Positions 1 through 9,883 of a DNA stretch of 64,000 bases are shown here, piece after piece. The position numbers and the translations under genes were made by a program. Source of the stretch: Heloderma charlesbogerti (taxonomy: Eukaryota; Chordata; Lepidosauria; Squamata; Helodermatidae). How positions within the stretch are numbered: position 1 is the stretch's first letter; every line of letters begins with the position of its first letter. Location of the stretch: contig JANEZZ010000523.1 in assembly GCA_026122225.1 (NCBI GenBank), positions 1-64,000 of the forward strand, written 5' to 3'. The notes under the pieces were generated by a model. That model was given only the letters and a program-made list of their open reading frames with translations, was not told where the DNA came from and ran no database searches.

Positions 1-1756
1 GTTTTACATTCATAAGCACTTCCCAAATGCCTTTGTAAGATTTCGGATTTTATTTTGTATGTTTTGGTTTTTAAATCGGTACTTCTAAAAAAATATAACA
101 ACACATTTAAATGATTTAAATGATTGCATGAAACAGCCCTATATCCTCATGTGAAAATAGATGACCCATATTGTAGGCCTTTTCTGCCTCTGACTTTAGA
201 GATTCCTTTAAGATATGTTTGTTCAATACATAGAAGTGAAATATTAAATGTGGCAGGATACTGAGAGATGCAAAGCGCAGCTAGTAAATATTTGATGTAG
301 ACATACTTTTCTGTGCTAAGATTATTAATTGTGCAAAAAACAAAAGAAAACGAAAAATCAGAAAGAAGCCCACACTTTTGCCAAAAGCACTCCCATTTTC
401 CACAGGGTTTTGTGGTAAGATGCCAAGGGTCTTGAACGTGGGATGCTGGTAGCTCATCCCAAGTATATTTCAGGACAGTTTGCTAGAAAAGGGAGCTGCT
501 GGTTTGTTCTCTGCTGCCACTTGGGTGCCACCCCTGCCAATGGCCAGAAGGCAGTTCTTTCTTTTGTAGCTACTAAGTCAGCACAGATAAGGTAAACCGT
601 AGGGCCCCTGGGATTCCACCTGGCACTAAAAAGCCTCTGAACCGACTTTGGCTGCTCAGTCTGACAACTTGCCTGTTGGGTAAAGATCAAGCTGTCTTCA
701 GACTATCGGTATTGGCTTCATGCCTTTCAATTCCCTGCTCATCAGCTTGCCAGCCCAACTCACTTGATTGCCAATTCCATCCGTGTGTTTTATTGCACTT
801 CCTCTAGATTGCTAGCTCTAATACTTATGAGCTTTTCTACATGAGGCTGTTAATATGCTGTATCTACTTCCGGTTTCATCACAGAACTGAGATCTGAGCA
901 CTATACGAGGAGCCTTTCTTTTCCTGCTTTTCCACTACATAACCTCTAGGTGGCACTGTGGTATAGTAGAATAGCGCAAATACAGAAGAGGAAATGGTGC
1001 TTTCTTTCACTTTCTCAATTAAATGCCACACTTTCCCTGCTCTGAAAACTTGCTGAAAGTGCTGGTTAAACAAAGAAGTAAAATTGGATGTCATCTAAAG
1101 AACCTATAAACAACCATGAGTAGAGAATGATGAGTGCAAAATAAATGCCTTGTGTAGAAAACCCCTATATGGTAAGCTTGCAGACTGTGTAGATCACTTT
1201 CTACCAACTTCTCTACCAATCTCTTCCACTGGCTGCCTGCACATTGTCTGTGCTTTTCTGTGTCAGGCACCAGCGTGCTTTCTGAATTTGCTGGGCTGGC
1301 CCAGTGTACCTTGTATCTTAAGGCAGAATCTTGCATCTGTTGGGGATGCTAGGCAAGGACTACACCACTATCACCACCCCCACTACTATGCCAGCGAACC
1401 TGACATGTGGCATCCCACTTGGATTCTATTCAAGTATGAACATTTGACTCTCACATTTACCTTTAACTCACAAGAGTGCGATAAAACAATGCATTTCAGA
1501 TTTTGCATTTGCCTCCTGGTCTGACCCACCAGACTATATATAGTTCAATCAATAATAACGACTGTCCCTTAGGAATGGAATCATGTTTTTAGCTCAGTAC
1601 CAAAAGGTGTCTGGCCCAAAGACGTTTTCCCTTTGGTCTCTGACCTGTCTACCCAAGAATAATTGCAACTGTTATTTTCTTTACTCTTTTCTAAAATAAA
1701 ACTTATTTATGTGGGCTGAAGGCAACATTATGCAGGTGGGCCTCCAGTCACATGAA
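1..1756. other. Unannotated AT-rich flank
   Basis: I recognise no gene, repeat family or RNA here. Open frames are short and show no familiar protein motif. The stretch lies more than 25 kb upstream of GRM1 and is probably intergenic. Confidence 0.5.
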
Positions 1757-1877
1757 GGGAATTCCCCTTCTCTTACTCCTCGCTGCAGGCCCCCCTCCAA
1801 ATCTGCCCTGGAGGTCCCCCCCCCCCTCCAAAGCAGATTTGGGAAGCATACGGGGGCTGCAGGGAAGGGGGAATTCC
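1757..1877. repeat. GC-rich foldback repeat
   Basis: The ends are inverted copies: GGGAATTCCCC at 1757-1767 and GGGGGAATTCC at 1867-1877. Further pairing lies inside, with CCAAATCTGCC-like sequence facing GCAGATTTGG across a poly-C tract. This looks like a small MITE. The 99-180 residue open frames crossing it are by-products of the repeat. Confidence 0.5.
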
Positions 1878-2348
1878 ATCTGCCAGCAATGTCCATTCTC
1901 CTGGCAGAAGGACAGAGTTGGAAACAACCCTATACTTATAAAGTTCAAGTTCTTCCTATATTTGTTTCTGCCTCTGCTCGTGGATTACATGGAAGCCATC
2001 ACAGAATCTATCAATCTCCTATTTCCAGTATTCCCATTCTACTCCATGTAGATGCAATTTCAGGACAATTGCCATGGCCACAGAGAAAGGAATTAGGCAC
2101 TAAATGGAAGCACAACGTACTGTATGTAGAGTTCTTTTGCCAGTTTATTAAATGTTCACAGGATCTAAGAGAGGACATTCAAATTAAATATAGAGGAGTC
2201 ATTACTTGGCAGCCTGTGAGCCCTCTTGTTGTGATTCAACAAACCCATTAAAGGTGCAAATCCCAGTGGGAGTTGTAGGACTTTTGACCATCTAAACAAG
2301 CATAGGATAGTGCCCTAAGAGGTTCAAAGTGAGAGTGCTAGTTGTGGG
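1878..2348. other. No recognised feature
   Basis: A plus-strand open frame runs through to 2251, but its translation resembles nothing I know and part of it comes from the preceding foldback repeat. I see no gene. Confidence 0.4.
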
Positions 2349-2399
2349 AGAGAGCGAGGAGGAGGAGGAGGAGAGAGAGAGAGAGAGAAAGAGAGAGAT
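2349..2399. repeat. (GAG)n/(GA)n purine microsatellite
   Basis: Uninterrupted purine tract that grades from GAG triplets into GA dinucleotides. Confidence 0.85.
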
Positions 2400-2690
2400 G
2401 GCTTCCATTTAGGATCCAGTGAAAAGAAAAGTCTGAGGAGGAGGAGGTTAGTACTCTACATGATCCACTACCAGACACCCAAAGCCAATTAGAAGGGATC
2501 TTAGAGGGACTTCAGACAGCAAAGATAGGCTGGTAGAAACTGCGGGAGCACAAGCATTCAGTGATGACTAGCTGGAGAGAGAAGTCCAGAGGCCTGAAGC
2601 AGAAGGGACATTCCAGAAGCCAGAATTAAAAAAATTCAAATAACACAACCCCCAGAGTTAATTGCTAAAGTTTCCAGTCCCATTTACCCA

Positions 2691-2810
2691 GGGCTGAGCA
2701 ACTTGTAGCCTTCCAGATGGTTTGGCCTACAGCTCCAATCATCCCCCACCCTTGGCTGTGGGAGGTGTAGGCCAAAACATCTGGAGGATCGCAAGGTGCC
2801 CACCCCTGCT
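2691..2810. repeat. Foldback MITE, 'CTACAGCTCC' family
   Basis: The left arm contains CCAGATGGTTTGGCCTACAG and the right arm its complement, TGTAGGCCAAAACATCTGG, around a short spacer. The same palindromic family recurs at 46702-46835 (complete) and about 36915-37015 (one arm). It looks like a non-autonomous DNA transposon. I cannot assign the superfamily. Confidence 0.65.
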
Positions 2811-3027
2811 TTAACCTGTCCAAAGCCTGCCCATCCCTCTGAAAGGTGAAATGGGCAAAGAAGCAAAGGTGCTTTAAGAATCTGAGGCTGCAGTCCTATA
2901 GCTGCTTACTTGGGGGAAAGCCCATTGAATGCAATGGAACTTACTATTGAAAAGACATCTAAAACACTGCACTGCAAGAAAGTTTGGTGCTATGTTAGTG
3001 AAGCTGCTTTGTAGATCCCCATGAGAG

Positions 3028-3064
3028 CCCCCAACCCAACCCAACATAACCCAACCCAACCCAC
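3028..3064. repeat. (CCCAA)n pentanucleotide repeat
   Basis: Imperfect tandem CCCAA/AACCC units. They resemble degenerate telomeric or pentameric satellite, but the array is too short to call interstitial telomeric DNA. Confidence 0.7.
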
Positions 3065-3357
3065 AGACTATTAGAAGAGACAAGGTATGTTCCAGTGACT
3101 TCAACAGGAGCAATGCACAACTTCTTCCAGAAACACCTGGATTTGGGGATGATGGATTTTATTATTGTAAATTGGCTGGGACTGCATTAGTTTGCCTATA
3201 TTGTTGGCTGTGATCCCCAAAGGAATTTAAAGAACTTGGGCCCAACTTCCGTTCCGCAAAATTTCAGTTAGATTTGAATAGTTGACCCCCTGTCATTCTT
3301 TTGAAAATATCACTCCAGGGCTCTTGTATTTTGAATTTGTCTGGAAGGCAAAATTTT

Positions 3358-3480
3358 TGTTGTTTATTTGGTCAGTCGCTTCCGACTCTTCGTGACTTCA
3401 TGAACCAGCCCACGCCAGAGCTTCCTGTCGGCCTTCGCCACCCCCAGCTCCCCCAAAGTTGAGTCCGTCACCTCCAGAAG
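3358..3480 (-). mobile_element. Divergent RTE/BovB-related 3' fragment
   Basis: The sequence after 3360 aligns by eye with the reverse complement of the BovB 3' end seen at 4417. Shared blocks are GTCAGTCG, TCCGACTCTTCGTGAC, CATGAACCA and ACGCCAG, with many substitutions between them. It is therefore an older or distinct RTE lineage, cut off after about 120 bases. Confidence 0.6.
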
Positions 3481-3921
3481 GCAAAATAGTGACATCTTTA
3501 TATTTTTAAACAAACAAATGAATAAAAGCCAAAATAACTAATTTGAAAATAGATAATCAAAATGGAAATCAGACTCACAATTCATTCCATTTGTCACATA
3601 TATTACTGATGACTGTTAGAGTGCCTATTTTGTACCTGACAGGCATCATGTTGGAACAGAAGCAATGCTTCAATATTTTTAGCCAGACTTGTAGCCAGAC
3701 TTGGAAACAAATGCCATACCTCCCAGCTGAACAAAAGGTGGCTGAGTGATTGTTAAATGTCACCATGTAGAAAGGAAGCTCCTGTCCAAAATAAACAGAC
3801 TGTGATATTCCTTCACTTTTTCCAAGGGATATGCCACATGTCATGTCATTTTAGTCTTTTCTGATATTTTAATATAAAGACTCTAGATGGTGATTCTTTT
3901 TTCAAGTAGTAAATGAGAAGT
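3481..3921. other. No recognised feature
   Basis: AT-rich stretch with short frames only. It ends where the minus-strand CR1 tail begins at 3922. Confidence 0.4.
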
Positions 3922-4416
3922 GTGTTTGTTTGTTTGTTTGAGAACATAAGAAGAGCCCTACTGGATCAGGCCAAAGGTCCATCCAGGCCAGCTTTGCATT
4001 CACACAGTGGCCAACCAACTGTTGTCTGGGAACGCACAAGCAAAGTGCAACAGCACCCTCCCACCCATGTTCCCCAGCAACTGGTGTACACAGGCCCACT
4101 GCCTCTGGTACTGCAGGTAGCACACAGCCATCAGGACCAGTAGCAATTGATAGCCTTCTCCTCCAGGACTTTGTCTAATCTCCTTTTAAAGCCATCCAAA
4201 TTGGCTGCCATTACTACATCCTGTGGTAGCGAATTCCATAGTTTAACTATGAGCTGTGTGAGGAAGTACTTCCTTTTATCTGTCCTGAATCTCCTACCAA
4301 TTGGCTTCATAGGATGACCCTGGGTTCTAGTATTTTGAGAAAGGGAGAAAAATGTCTCCCTATCCACATTCTCCACACCATGCATAATTTTGTAGACCTC
4401 TATCATGTCTCCCCTT
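3922..4416 (-). mobile_element. CR1 LINE, 3' segment of a split element
   Basis: Reading the minus strand, 4416 to about 4131 encodes the end of CR1 ORF2, with VYKIMHGVENVD followed by a TQLIVKLWNSLP segment typical of the CR1 C terminus. Then comes a 3' UTR ending CTTCTTATGTTCTC and a CAAA-repeat tail at 3922-3940. The frame upstream of 4416 is continued on the far side of the BovB cluster at 11777, so this is the 3' end of one CR1 copy. The 11-bp target TGTCTCCCCTT at 4406-4416 marks the break. Confidence 0.8.
4406..4416. repeat. Target site TGTCTCCCCTT, copy 1 of 3
   Basis: Identical 11-mers are found here, at 9873-9883 (between copies A and C) and at 11777-11787 (after copy C). CR1 sequence lies outside the first and last, so the 11-mer is the original CR1 target, duplicated twice. 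Confidence 0.9.
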
Positions 4417-6601
4417 GTTGTTGTTGTTCAGTCGTTCAGTCGTGTCCAACTCTTCATGACCCCATGGACCATAGCACGCCAGGCCTTCCTGTCCTGCACT
4501 CTCTCCCGGGGTGTGCTCAAGTCCATATTCATTGCATCGGTGATGCTATCTAGCAATCTCATCCTCTGCCATCCCCTTCACCTTTTGCCTTCAGTCTTTC
4601 CCAGCATCAGGGTCTTTTCCAGAGAGTTTTCTCTTCGCATTAGGTGGCCAAAATATTTGAGCTTCAGCTTCAGTATCTGTCCTTCCAATGAGCACTCAGG
4701 GTTGATTTCCTTTAGGATGGACTGATCTGACCTCCTTGCTGTCCAGAGGACTCATAAGAGTCTTCTCCAGCACCACAGTTCGAAAGCATCAATTCTTCGG
4801 CGCTCAGCCTTCCTTATAGTCCAGCTCTCACAGCCATACGTTACTACTGGGAAAACCATAGCTTTGATTATACGAACCTTTGTCGGCAAGGTGATGTCTC
4901 TGCTTCTTACTATGCTGACTAGGTTTGCCACAGCTTTCCTCCCAAGGAGCAAGCGTCTTTTAATTTCATGGCTACAGTCACCTCTGTGGTGATCTTGGAG
5001 CCCAAGAAAATAAGATCTGTCACTGCTTCCATTTCTATCATATGCCAGGAAGTGATGGGGCCAGATGCCATGATCTTCGTTTTTTTAATGTTGAGTTTCA
5101 AACCAGCTTTTGCACTCTCCTCTTTCACCCTCAACAAGAGGCTCTTCAGATCCCCTTCGCTTTCTGCCATTAGGGTGGTATCGTCTGCGTATCTGAGGTT
5201 GTTGATAATTCTCCCAGCAATCTTAATTCCGACCTATGATTCATCCAACCTGGCTTTTCTCATGATGTGCTCTGCATATAAGTCAAATAAGCAGGGCGAC
5301 AATATGCAGGCTTGTCGTACTCCTTTCCCAATTTTGAACCAATCGGTTGTTCCATATCTGGTTCTTACTGTTGCTTCTTGACCCTCGTACAGGTTTCTCA
5401 GGAGACAGGTAAGGTGGTCTGGTACCCCCACCTCTTTCAGAATTTGCCAGAGTTTGTTGTGATCCACACAATCAAAGGCTTTAGCATTGTCAATGAAGCA
5501 GAAATAGATGATTTTCTGGAATTCTCTTGCTTTGTCCATGATTCAGCGAAAGTTGGCGATTTGATCTCTAGTTCCTCTGCCTCTTCGAAACCCAGCTTGT
5601 ACTTCCAGTAGTTCTCAGTTTGCATACTGCTGAAGCCTAGCTTGTAGGATTTTGAGCATAACCTTGCTGGCATGTGAAATGAGCGCAATTGTATGGTAGT
5701 TTGAACACTCTTTGGCGTTGCCCGTCTTTGGAATTGGAATGTAAACTGACCTTTTCCAGTCTTGTTGCCAGTGTTGAGTGTTCCAAATTTGTTGGCATAT
5801 TGAGTGCAGCACTTTAACAGCATCATCTTTTAGGATTTTAAATAGCTCAGCTGGAATACTGTCATCTCCGCTAGCTTTGTTGTTAATCATGCTTCCTAAG
5901 GCCCACTTGACATCACTCTCTAGGATGTCCGGCTCACGTTCAGTGACCGCACTATCATGGCTATCAGGGACATTCAGATCTTTCCTGTATTGTTCTTCTG
6001 TGTATTCTTTCCACCTCTTCTTAATCTCATCTGCTTCTTTTAGGTCCCTGCCTTCTTTGTCCTTTATCACGCCCGTCTTTGCGCAAAACATTCCCTTGAG
6101 ATCTCCGATTTTCTTGAAGAGAACTCTAGTCTTTCCCATTCTGTTGTTTTCCTCGATTTCTTTGCATTGTTCATTTAAGAAGGCCTTCTTGTCTCTTCTT
6201 GCTATTCTCTGGAACTCTGCATTCAGTTGGATATATCTTCCCCTTTCTCCCTTGCTTTTCGCTTCCCTTCTTTCCTCAGCTACTTGTAAAGCCTCCTCAG
6301 ACAGCCCCTTGGCTTTCTTGCATTTCTGTTTCTTTGGGATGGATTGAGTTGCTGCTTCCTGAACAATGTTACGGACTTCTGTCCATAGTTCCTCAGGCAC
6401 TCTGTCTATCAGGTCTAATCCCTGAAATCTATTCCTCACTTCCACTGTATATTCATAAGGGATATGATTTAGGTCATACCTGAATGGTTTAGTGGTTTTC
6501 CCGACGTTCTTCAATTTAAGCCGAAATTTTGCAAGCAGAAGCTCATGATCTGAGCCACAGTCAGCTCCAGGTCTTGTTTTGACTGACTGTATAGAGCTTC
6601 T
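4417..6601 (-). mobile_element. BovB (RTE) LINE copy A, main part
   Basis: This is a 5'-truncated BovB read on the minus strand. It ends at 4417 with the BovB 3' terminus (TCGGACACGACTGAACGACTGAAC-type sequence followed by AAC repeats). From 6598 leftward it encodes the endonuclease C terminus with GADCGSDHELL, then the linker and reverse transcriptase. The RT part is broken: the frame open from 6598 to 5615 is followed by separate frames at 5539-5234, 5170-4919 and 4952-4752. Copy B is inserted in it at 6601/9822, and its most 5' 51 bases lie at 9822-9872. It is older than B, which it hosts, and cannot be active. Confidence 0.9.
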
Positions 6602-6603
6602 CC
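6591..6603. repeat. Left target-site duplication of BovB copy B
   Basis: ATAGAGCTTCTCC here is repeated exactly at 9822-9834. The sequence belongs to copy A, and A continues directly after the second copy. The last two C bases may belong to the 5' end of B, which would make the duplication 11-13 bp. Confidence 0.92.
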
Positions 6604-9600
6604 CCTTCATGGATCACTGCCTTGTTGTGGCGAAGGGGCTTGCGTAACTCAGTGAAGCCATAAGCTATGCCGTGCAGGGCCACCCAAGACGGACAGGTCA
6701 TGGCAGAGAGTTCTGACAAAATGTGGTCCACTGGAGAAGGAAATGGCAACCCACTCCAGTATTCTTGCCAAGAAAACCCCATGGAATGTATCACAAGGCT
6801 AAAAGATATGACGCCGGAAGATGAGCCCCTCAGGTCGGAAGGTGTCCAATATGCTACTGGGGAAGAGCAGAGGGTATTTCCAAGTAGTGCCAGAAAGAGT
6901 GAAGCGGCTGGGCCAAACCCGAAAGGACACTCAGCTGTGGATGTGTCTGGTGGTGAAAAGAAAATCCGATGCTGTAAAGAACAATATTGTTTAGGAACCT
7001 GGAATGTCAGATCAATGAATCAAGGTAAGCTGGAGGTGGTCAAACATGAGATGGCAAGATTGAACATCGACATCTTGGGAATCAGCGAACTAAAATGGAC
7101 AGGCATGGGCGAATTTAATTCAGGTGACCATCATATCTACTATTGTGGGCAAGAATCCCTTAGAAGAAATGGAGTAGCACTCATAGTCAACAAAAGGGTG
7201 GGAAAAGCAGTACTGGGGTACAATCTTAAAAATGATAGAATGATCTCAGTACGAATCCAAGGCAAACCATTCAACATCACAGTAATTCAAGTCTATGCCC
7301 CAACCACTGAGGCCGAAGAAGCTGAGGTTGATCGGTTCTATGAAGACCTACAACACCTTCTAGAACTAACACCAAAAAAAGATGTCCTCTTCATCATAGG
7401 GGATTGGAATGCTAAAGTAGGAAGTCAAGAAATCACCGGGATAACAGGCAAGCATGGCCTTGGTGTACAAAATGAAGCAGGACAAAGGCTAATAGAGTTT
7501 TGCCAAGACAACACGCTGATCATAGCAAACACTCTTTTCCAACAACACAAGAGGCGACTCTACACATGGACATCACCAGATGGTCAATATCGAAATCAGA
7601 TTGATTATGTCCTTTGCAGCCAAAGATGGAGAAGCTCCATACAGTCAGTAAAAACAAGACCTGGAGCTGACTGTGGCTCAGATCATGAGCTGCTTCTTGC
7701 AAAATTTCGGCTTAAATTGAAGAACGTCGGGAAAACCACTAAACCGTTCAGGTATGACCTAAATCATATCCCTGATGAATATACAGTGGAGGTGAGGAAT
7801 AGATTTCAGGGATTAGACCTGATAGACAGAGTGCCTGAGGAACTATGGACGGAGGTCCGTAACATTGTTCAGGAGGCAGCAACGAAATCCGTCCCAAAGA
7901 AAAAGAAATGCAAGAAAGCCAAGTGGCTGTCTAATGAGGCTTTACAAGTAGCTCACGAAAGAAGGGAAGCGAAAAGCAAGGGAGAAAGGGGAAGATATAC
8001 CCAACTGAATGCAGAGTTCCAGAGAATAGCAAGGAGAGACAAGAAGGCCTTCTTAAATGAACAATGCAAAGAAATCGAGGAAAACAACAGAATGGAAAAG
8101 ACTAGAGATCTCTTCAAGAAAATTGGAGATCTCAAGGGCACGTTTTGTGCAAAGACGGGCATGATAAAGGACAAAGAAGGCAGGGACCTAACAGAAGCAG
8201 ATGAGATTAAGAAGAGGTGGCAAGAATACACAGAAGAACTATACAGGAAAGATCTGAATGTCCCTGATAGCCATGATAGTGCGGTCACTGAACTTGAGCC
8301 GGACATCCTCGAGAGTGAAGTCAAGTGGGCCTTAGGAAGCATTAGTAACAACAAAGCTAGCGGAGATGACAGTATTCCAGCCGAGCTATTTAAAATCCTA
8401 AAAGATGATGCTGTTAAAGTGCTGCATTCAATATGCCAACAAATCTGGAACACTCAACAGTGGCCACAAGACTGGAAAAGGTCAGTTTACATTCCAATTC
8501 CAAAGAAGGGCAACGCCAAAGAGTGTTCAAACTACCGCACCATTGCACTCATTTCACATGCCAGCAAGGTGATGCTCAAAATCCTACAAGCTAGGCTTCA
8601 GCAGTATGTGAACCGAGAACTACCGGAAGTACAAGCTGGGTTTAGAAGAGGCAGAGGAACTAGAGATGAAATCGCCAACATTCGCTGCATCATGGAGAAA
8701 GCAAGAGAATTCCAGAAAAACGTCTATTTCTGCTTCATTGACTACGCTAAAGCCTTTGATTGTGTGGATCACAACAAACTGTGGCAAATTCTTAAAGTGA
8801 TGGGAGTACCAGACCACCTTACCTGTCTCCTGAGAAACCTGTACGAGGGTCAAGAAGCAACAGTAAGAACCAGACATGGAACAACCGATTGGTTCAAAAT
8901 TGGGAAAGGAGTACGACAAGGCTGCATATTGTCACCCTGCTTATTTAACTTATATGCAGAGTACATCATGAGAAATGCCGGGTTGGATGAATCAGAGGTC
9001 GGAATTAAGATTGCCGGGAGAATTATCAACAACCTCCGATATGCAGACGATACCACCCTAATGGCAGAAAGCGAAGAGGATCTCAAGAGTCTCTTGTTGA
9101 GGGTGAAAGAGGAGAGTGCAAAAGCTGGTTTGAAACTCAACATTAAAAAAACGAAGATCATGGCATCTGGCCCCATCACTTCCTGGCATATAGAAGGGGA
9201 AGAAATGGAAGCAGTGACAGATTTTACTTTCTTGGGCTCCAAGATCACCGCAGACGGTGACTGTAGCCATGAAATTAAAAGACGCTTGCTCCTTGGGAGG
9301 AAAGCTATGGCACACCTAGACAGCATAGTAAGAAGCAGAGACATCACCTTGCCGACAAAGGTCCGTCTAATCAAAGCTATGGTTTTCCCAGTAGTAATGT
9401 ATGGCTGTGAGAGCTGGACTATAAGGAAGGCTGAGCGCCGAAGAATTGATGCTTTTGAACTGTGGTGCTGGAGAAGACTCTTACGAGTCCCCTGGACTGC
9501 AAGGAGGTCAAATCAGTCCATCCTAAAGGAAATCAACCCTGAGTGCTCATTGGAAGGACAGATAATGAAGCTGAAGCTCCAATATTTTAGCCACCTAATG

Positions 9601-9821
9601 CGAAGAGAAAACTCCCTGGAAAAGACCCTGATGCTAGGAAAGACTGAAGGCAAAAGGAGAAGGGGACGGCAGAGGATGAGATGGCTAGATAGCATCACAG
9701 ATGCAATGAATATGAAGTTGAGCACGCTCCGGGAGAGAGCGCAGGACAGGAAGGCCTGGCGTGCTATGGTCCATGGGGTCACGAAGAGTCGGACACGACT
9801 GAACGACTGAACAACAACAAA
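6602..9821 (+). mobile_element. Full-length BovB (RTE) LINE copy B with intact ORF
   Basis: The element is 3.2 kb, running from CCCCTTCATGGATCAC, a 5' start shared with copies C and G, to the 3' end GACTGAACGACTGAACAACAACAAAA. It is flanked by an exact 11-13 bp target duplication and carries one uninterrupted ORF. Full length, an open ORF and a perfect duplication point to a recent insertion. BovB moves by target-primed reverse transcription using its own endonuclease and RT. It inserted into the minus-strand BovB copy A in the opposite orientation. Whether it is still competent cannot be read from sequence alone, because any single substitution could inactivate it. Confidence 0.93.
6667..9810 (+). 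CDS. BovB ORF: AP endonuclease plus reverse transcriptase, 1047 aa
   Basis: This single polyprotein is the catalytic protein of an RTE-clade LINE. Residues 1-107 are a leader without a recognised domain. An APE-type endonuclease covers about 108-345, with the GTWNVRSMN start, GDWNA (D246, N248), TWTSPDG/QIDYVL and a final SDHE (S338, D339, H340). A charged linker rich in K and E follows. The reverse transcriptase covers about 480-830: YIPIPKKGN, FIDYAKAFD (D692), GVRQGCILSPCLF and YADDT (D794, D795). The C terminus contains a Cys/Arg-rich ELWCWRRLL segment. All catalytic motifs are present with no stop or frameshift. The ATG at 6667 is the first in frame, 65 bases from the element's 5' end. 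Such ORFs are often mis-annotated in vertebrate genomes as craniofacial development protein 2-like. It is not a host gene. Confidence 0.93.
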   Translation: MPCRATQDGQVMAESSDKMWSTGEGNGNPLQYSCQENPMECITRLKDMTPEDEPLRSEGVQYATGEEQRVFPSSARKSEAAGPNPKGHSAVDVSGGEKKIRCCKEQYCLGTWNVRSMNQGKLEVVKHEMARLNIDILGISELKWTGMGEFNSGDHHIYYCGQESLRRNGVALIVNKRVGKAVLGYNLKNDRMISVRIQGKPFNITVIQVYAPTTEAEEAEVDRFYEDLQHLLELTPKKDVLFIIGDWNAKVGSQEITGITGKHGLGVQNEAGQRLIEFCQDNTLIIANTLFQQHKRRLYTWTSPDGQYRNQIDYVLCSQRWRSSIQSVKTRPGADCGSDHELLLAKFRLKLKNVGKTTKPFRYDLNHIPDEYTVEVRNRFQGLDLIDRVPEELWTEVRNIVQEAATKSVPKKKKCKKAKWLSNEALQVAHERREAKSKGERGRYTQLNAEFQRIARRDKKAFLNEQCKEIEENNRMEKTRDLFKKIGDLKGTFCAKTGMIKDKEGRDLTEADEIKKRWQEYTEELYRKDLNVPDSHDSAVTELEPDILESEVKWALGSISNNKASGDDSIPAELFKILKDDAVKVLHSICQQIWNTQQWPQDWKRSVYIPIPKKGNAKECSNYRTIALISHASKVMLKILQARLQQYVNRELPEVQAGFRRGRGTRDEIANIRCIMEKAREFQKNVYFCFIDYAKAFDCVDHNKLWQILKVMGVPDHLTCLLRNLYEGQEATVRTRHGTTDWFKIGKGVRQGCILSPCLFNLYAEYIMRNAGLDESEVGIKIAGRIINNLRYADDTTLMAESEEDLKSLLLRVKEESAKAGLKLNIKKTKIMASGPITSWHIEGEEMEAVTDFTFLGSKITADGDCSHEIKRRLLLGRKAMAHLDSIVRSRDITLPTKVRLIKAMVFPVVMYGCESWTIRKAERRRIDAFELWCWRRLLRVPWTARRSNQSILKEINPECSLEGQIMKLKLQYFSHLMRRENSLEKTLMLGKTEGKRRRGRQRMRWLDSITDAMNMKLSTLRERAQDRKAWRAMVHGVTKSRTRLND

Positions 9822-9872
9822 ATAGAGCTTCTCCATCTTTGGCTGCAAAGGACACAATCAATCTGATTTCGA
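9822..9872 (-). mobile_element. BovB copy A, 5' remnant beyond the B insertion
   Basis: These bases continue copy A on the minus strand through the endonuclease QIDYVLCSQRW region. A stops abruptly at 9872 next to the 11-bp target TGTCTCCCCTT. The first 13 bases are the second copy of the B target duplication. Confidence 0.88.
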
Positions 9873-9883
9873 TGTCTCCCCTT
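9873..9883. repeat. Target site TGTCTCCCCTT, copy 2 of 3
   Basis: This copy separates the 5' end of BovB A from the 3' tail of BovB C. It must have served as the duplication of one insertion and the target of the other. Confidence 0.9.

Noticed and set aside
1709..2251. 180-residue plus-strand frame
   Set aside because: Its first part is the foldback repeat at 1757-1877 and the rest shows no known motif. No splice or promoter support.
3028..3064. Interstitial telomeric repeat
   Set aside because: The unit is CCCAA, not CCCTAA, and the array is only 37 bases.
7953..9374. Minus-strand frames of 99-174 residues within BovB copy B (and equivalents in other copies)
   Set aside because: Antisense shadows of the BovB ORF. 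They recur in every copy because the sense sequence is conserved.
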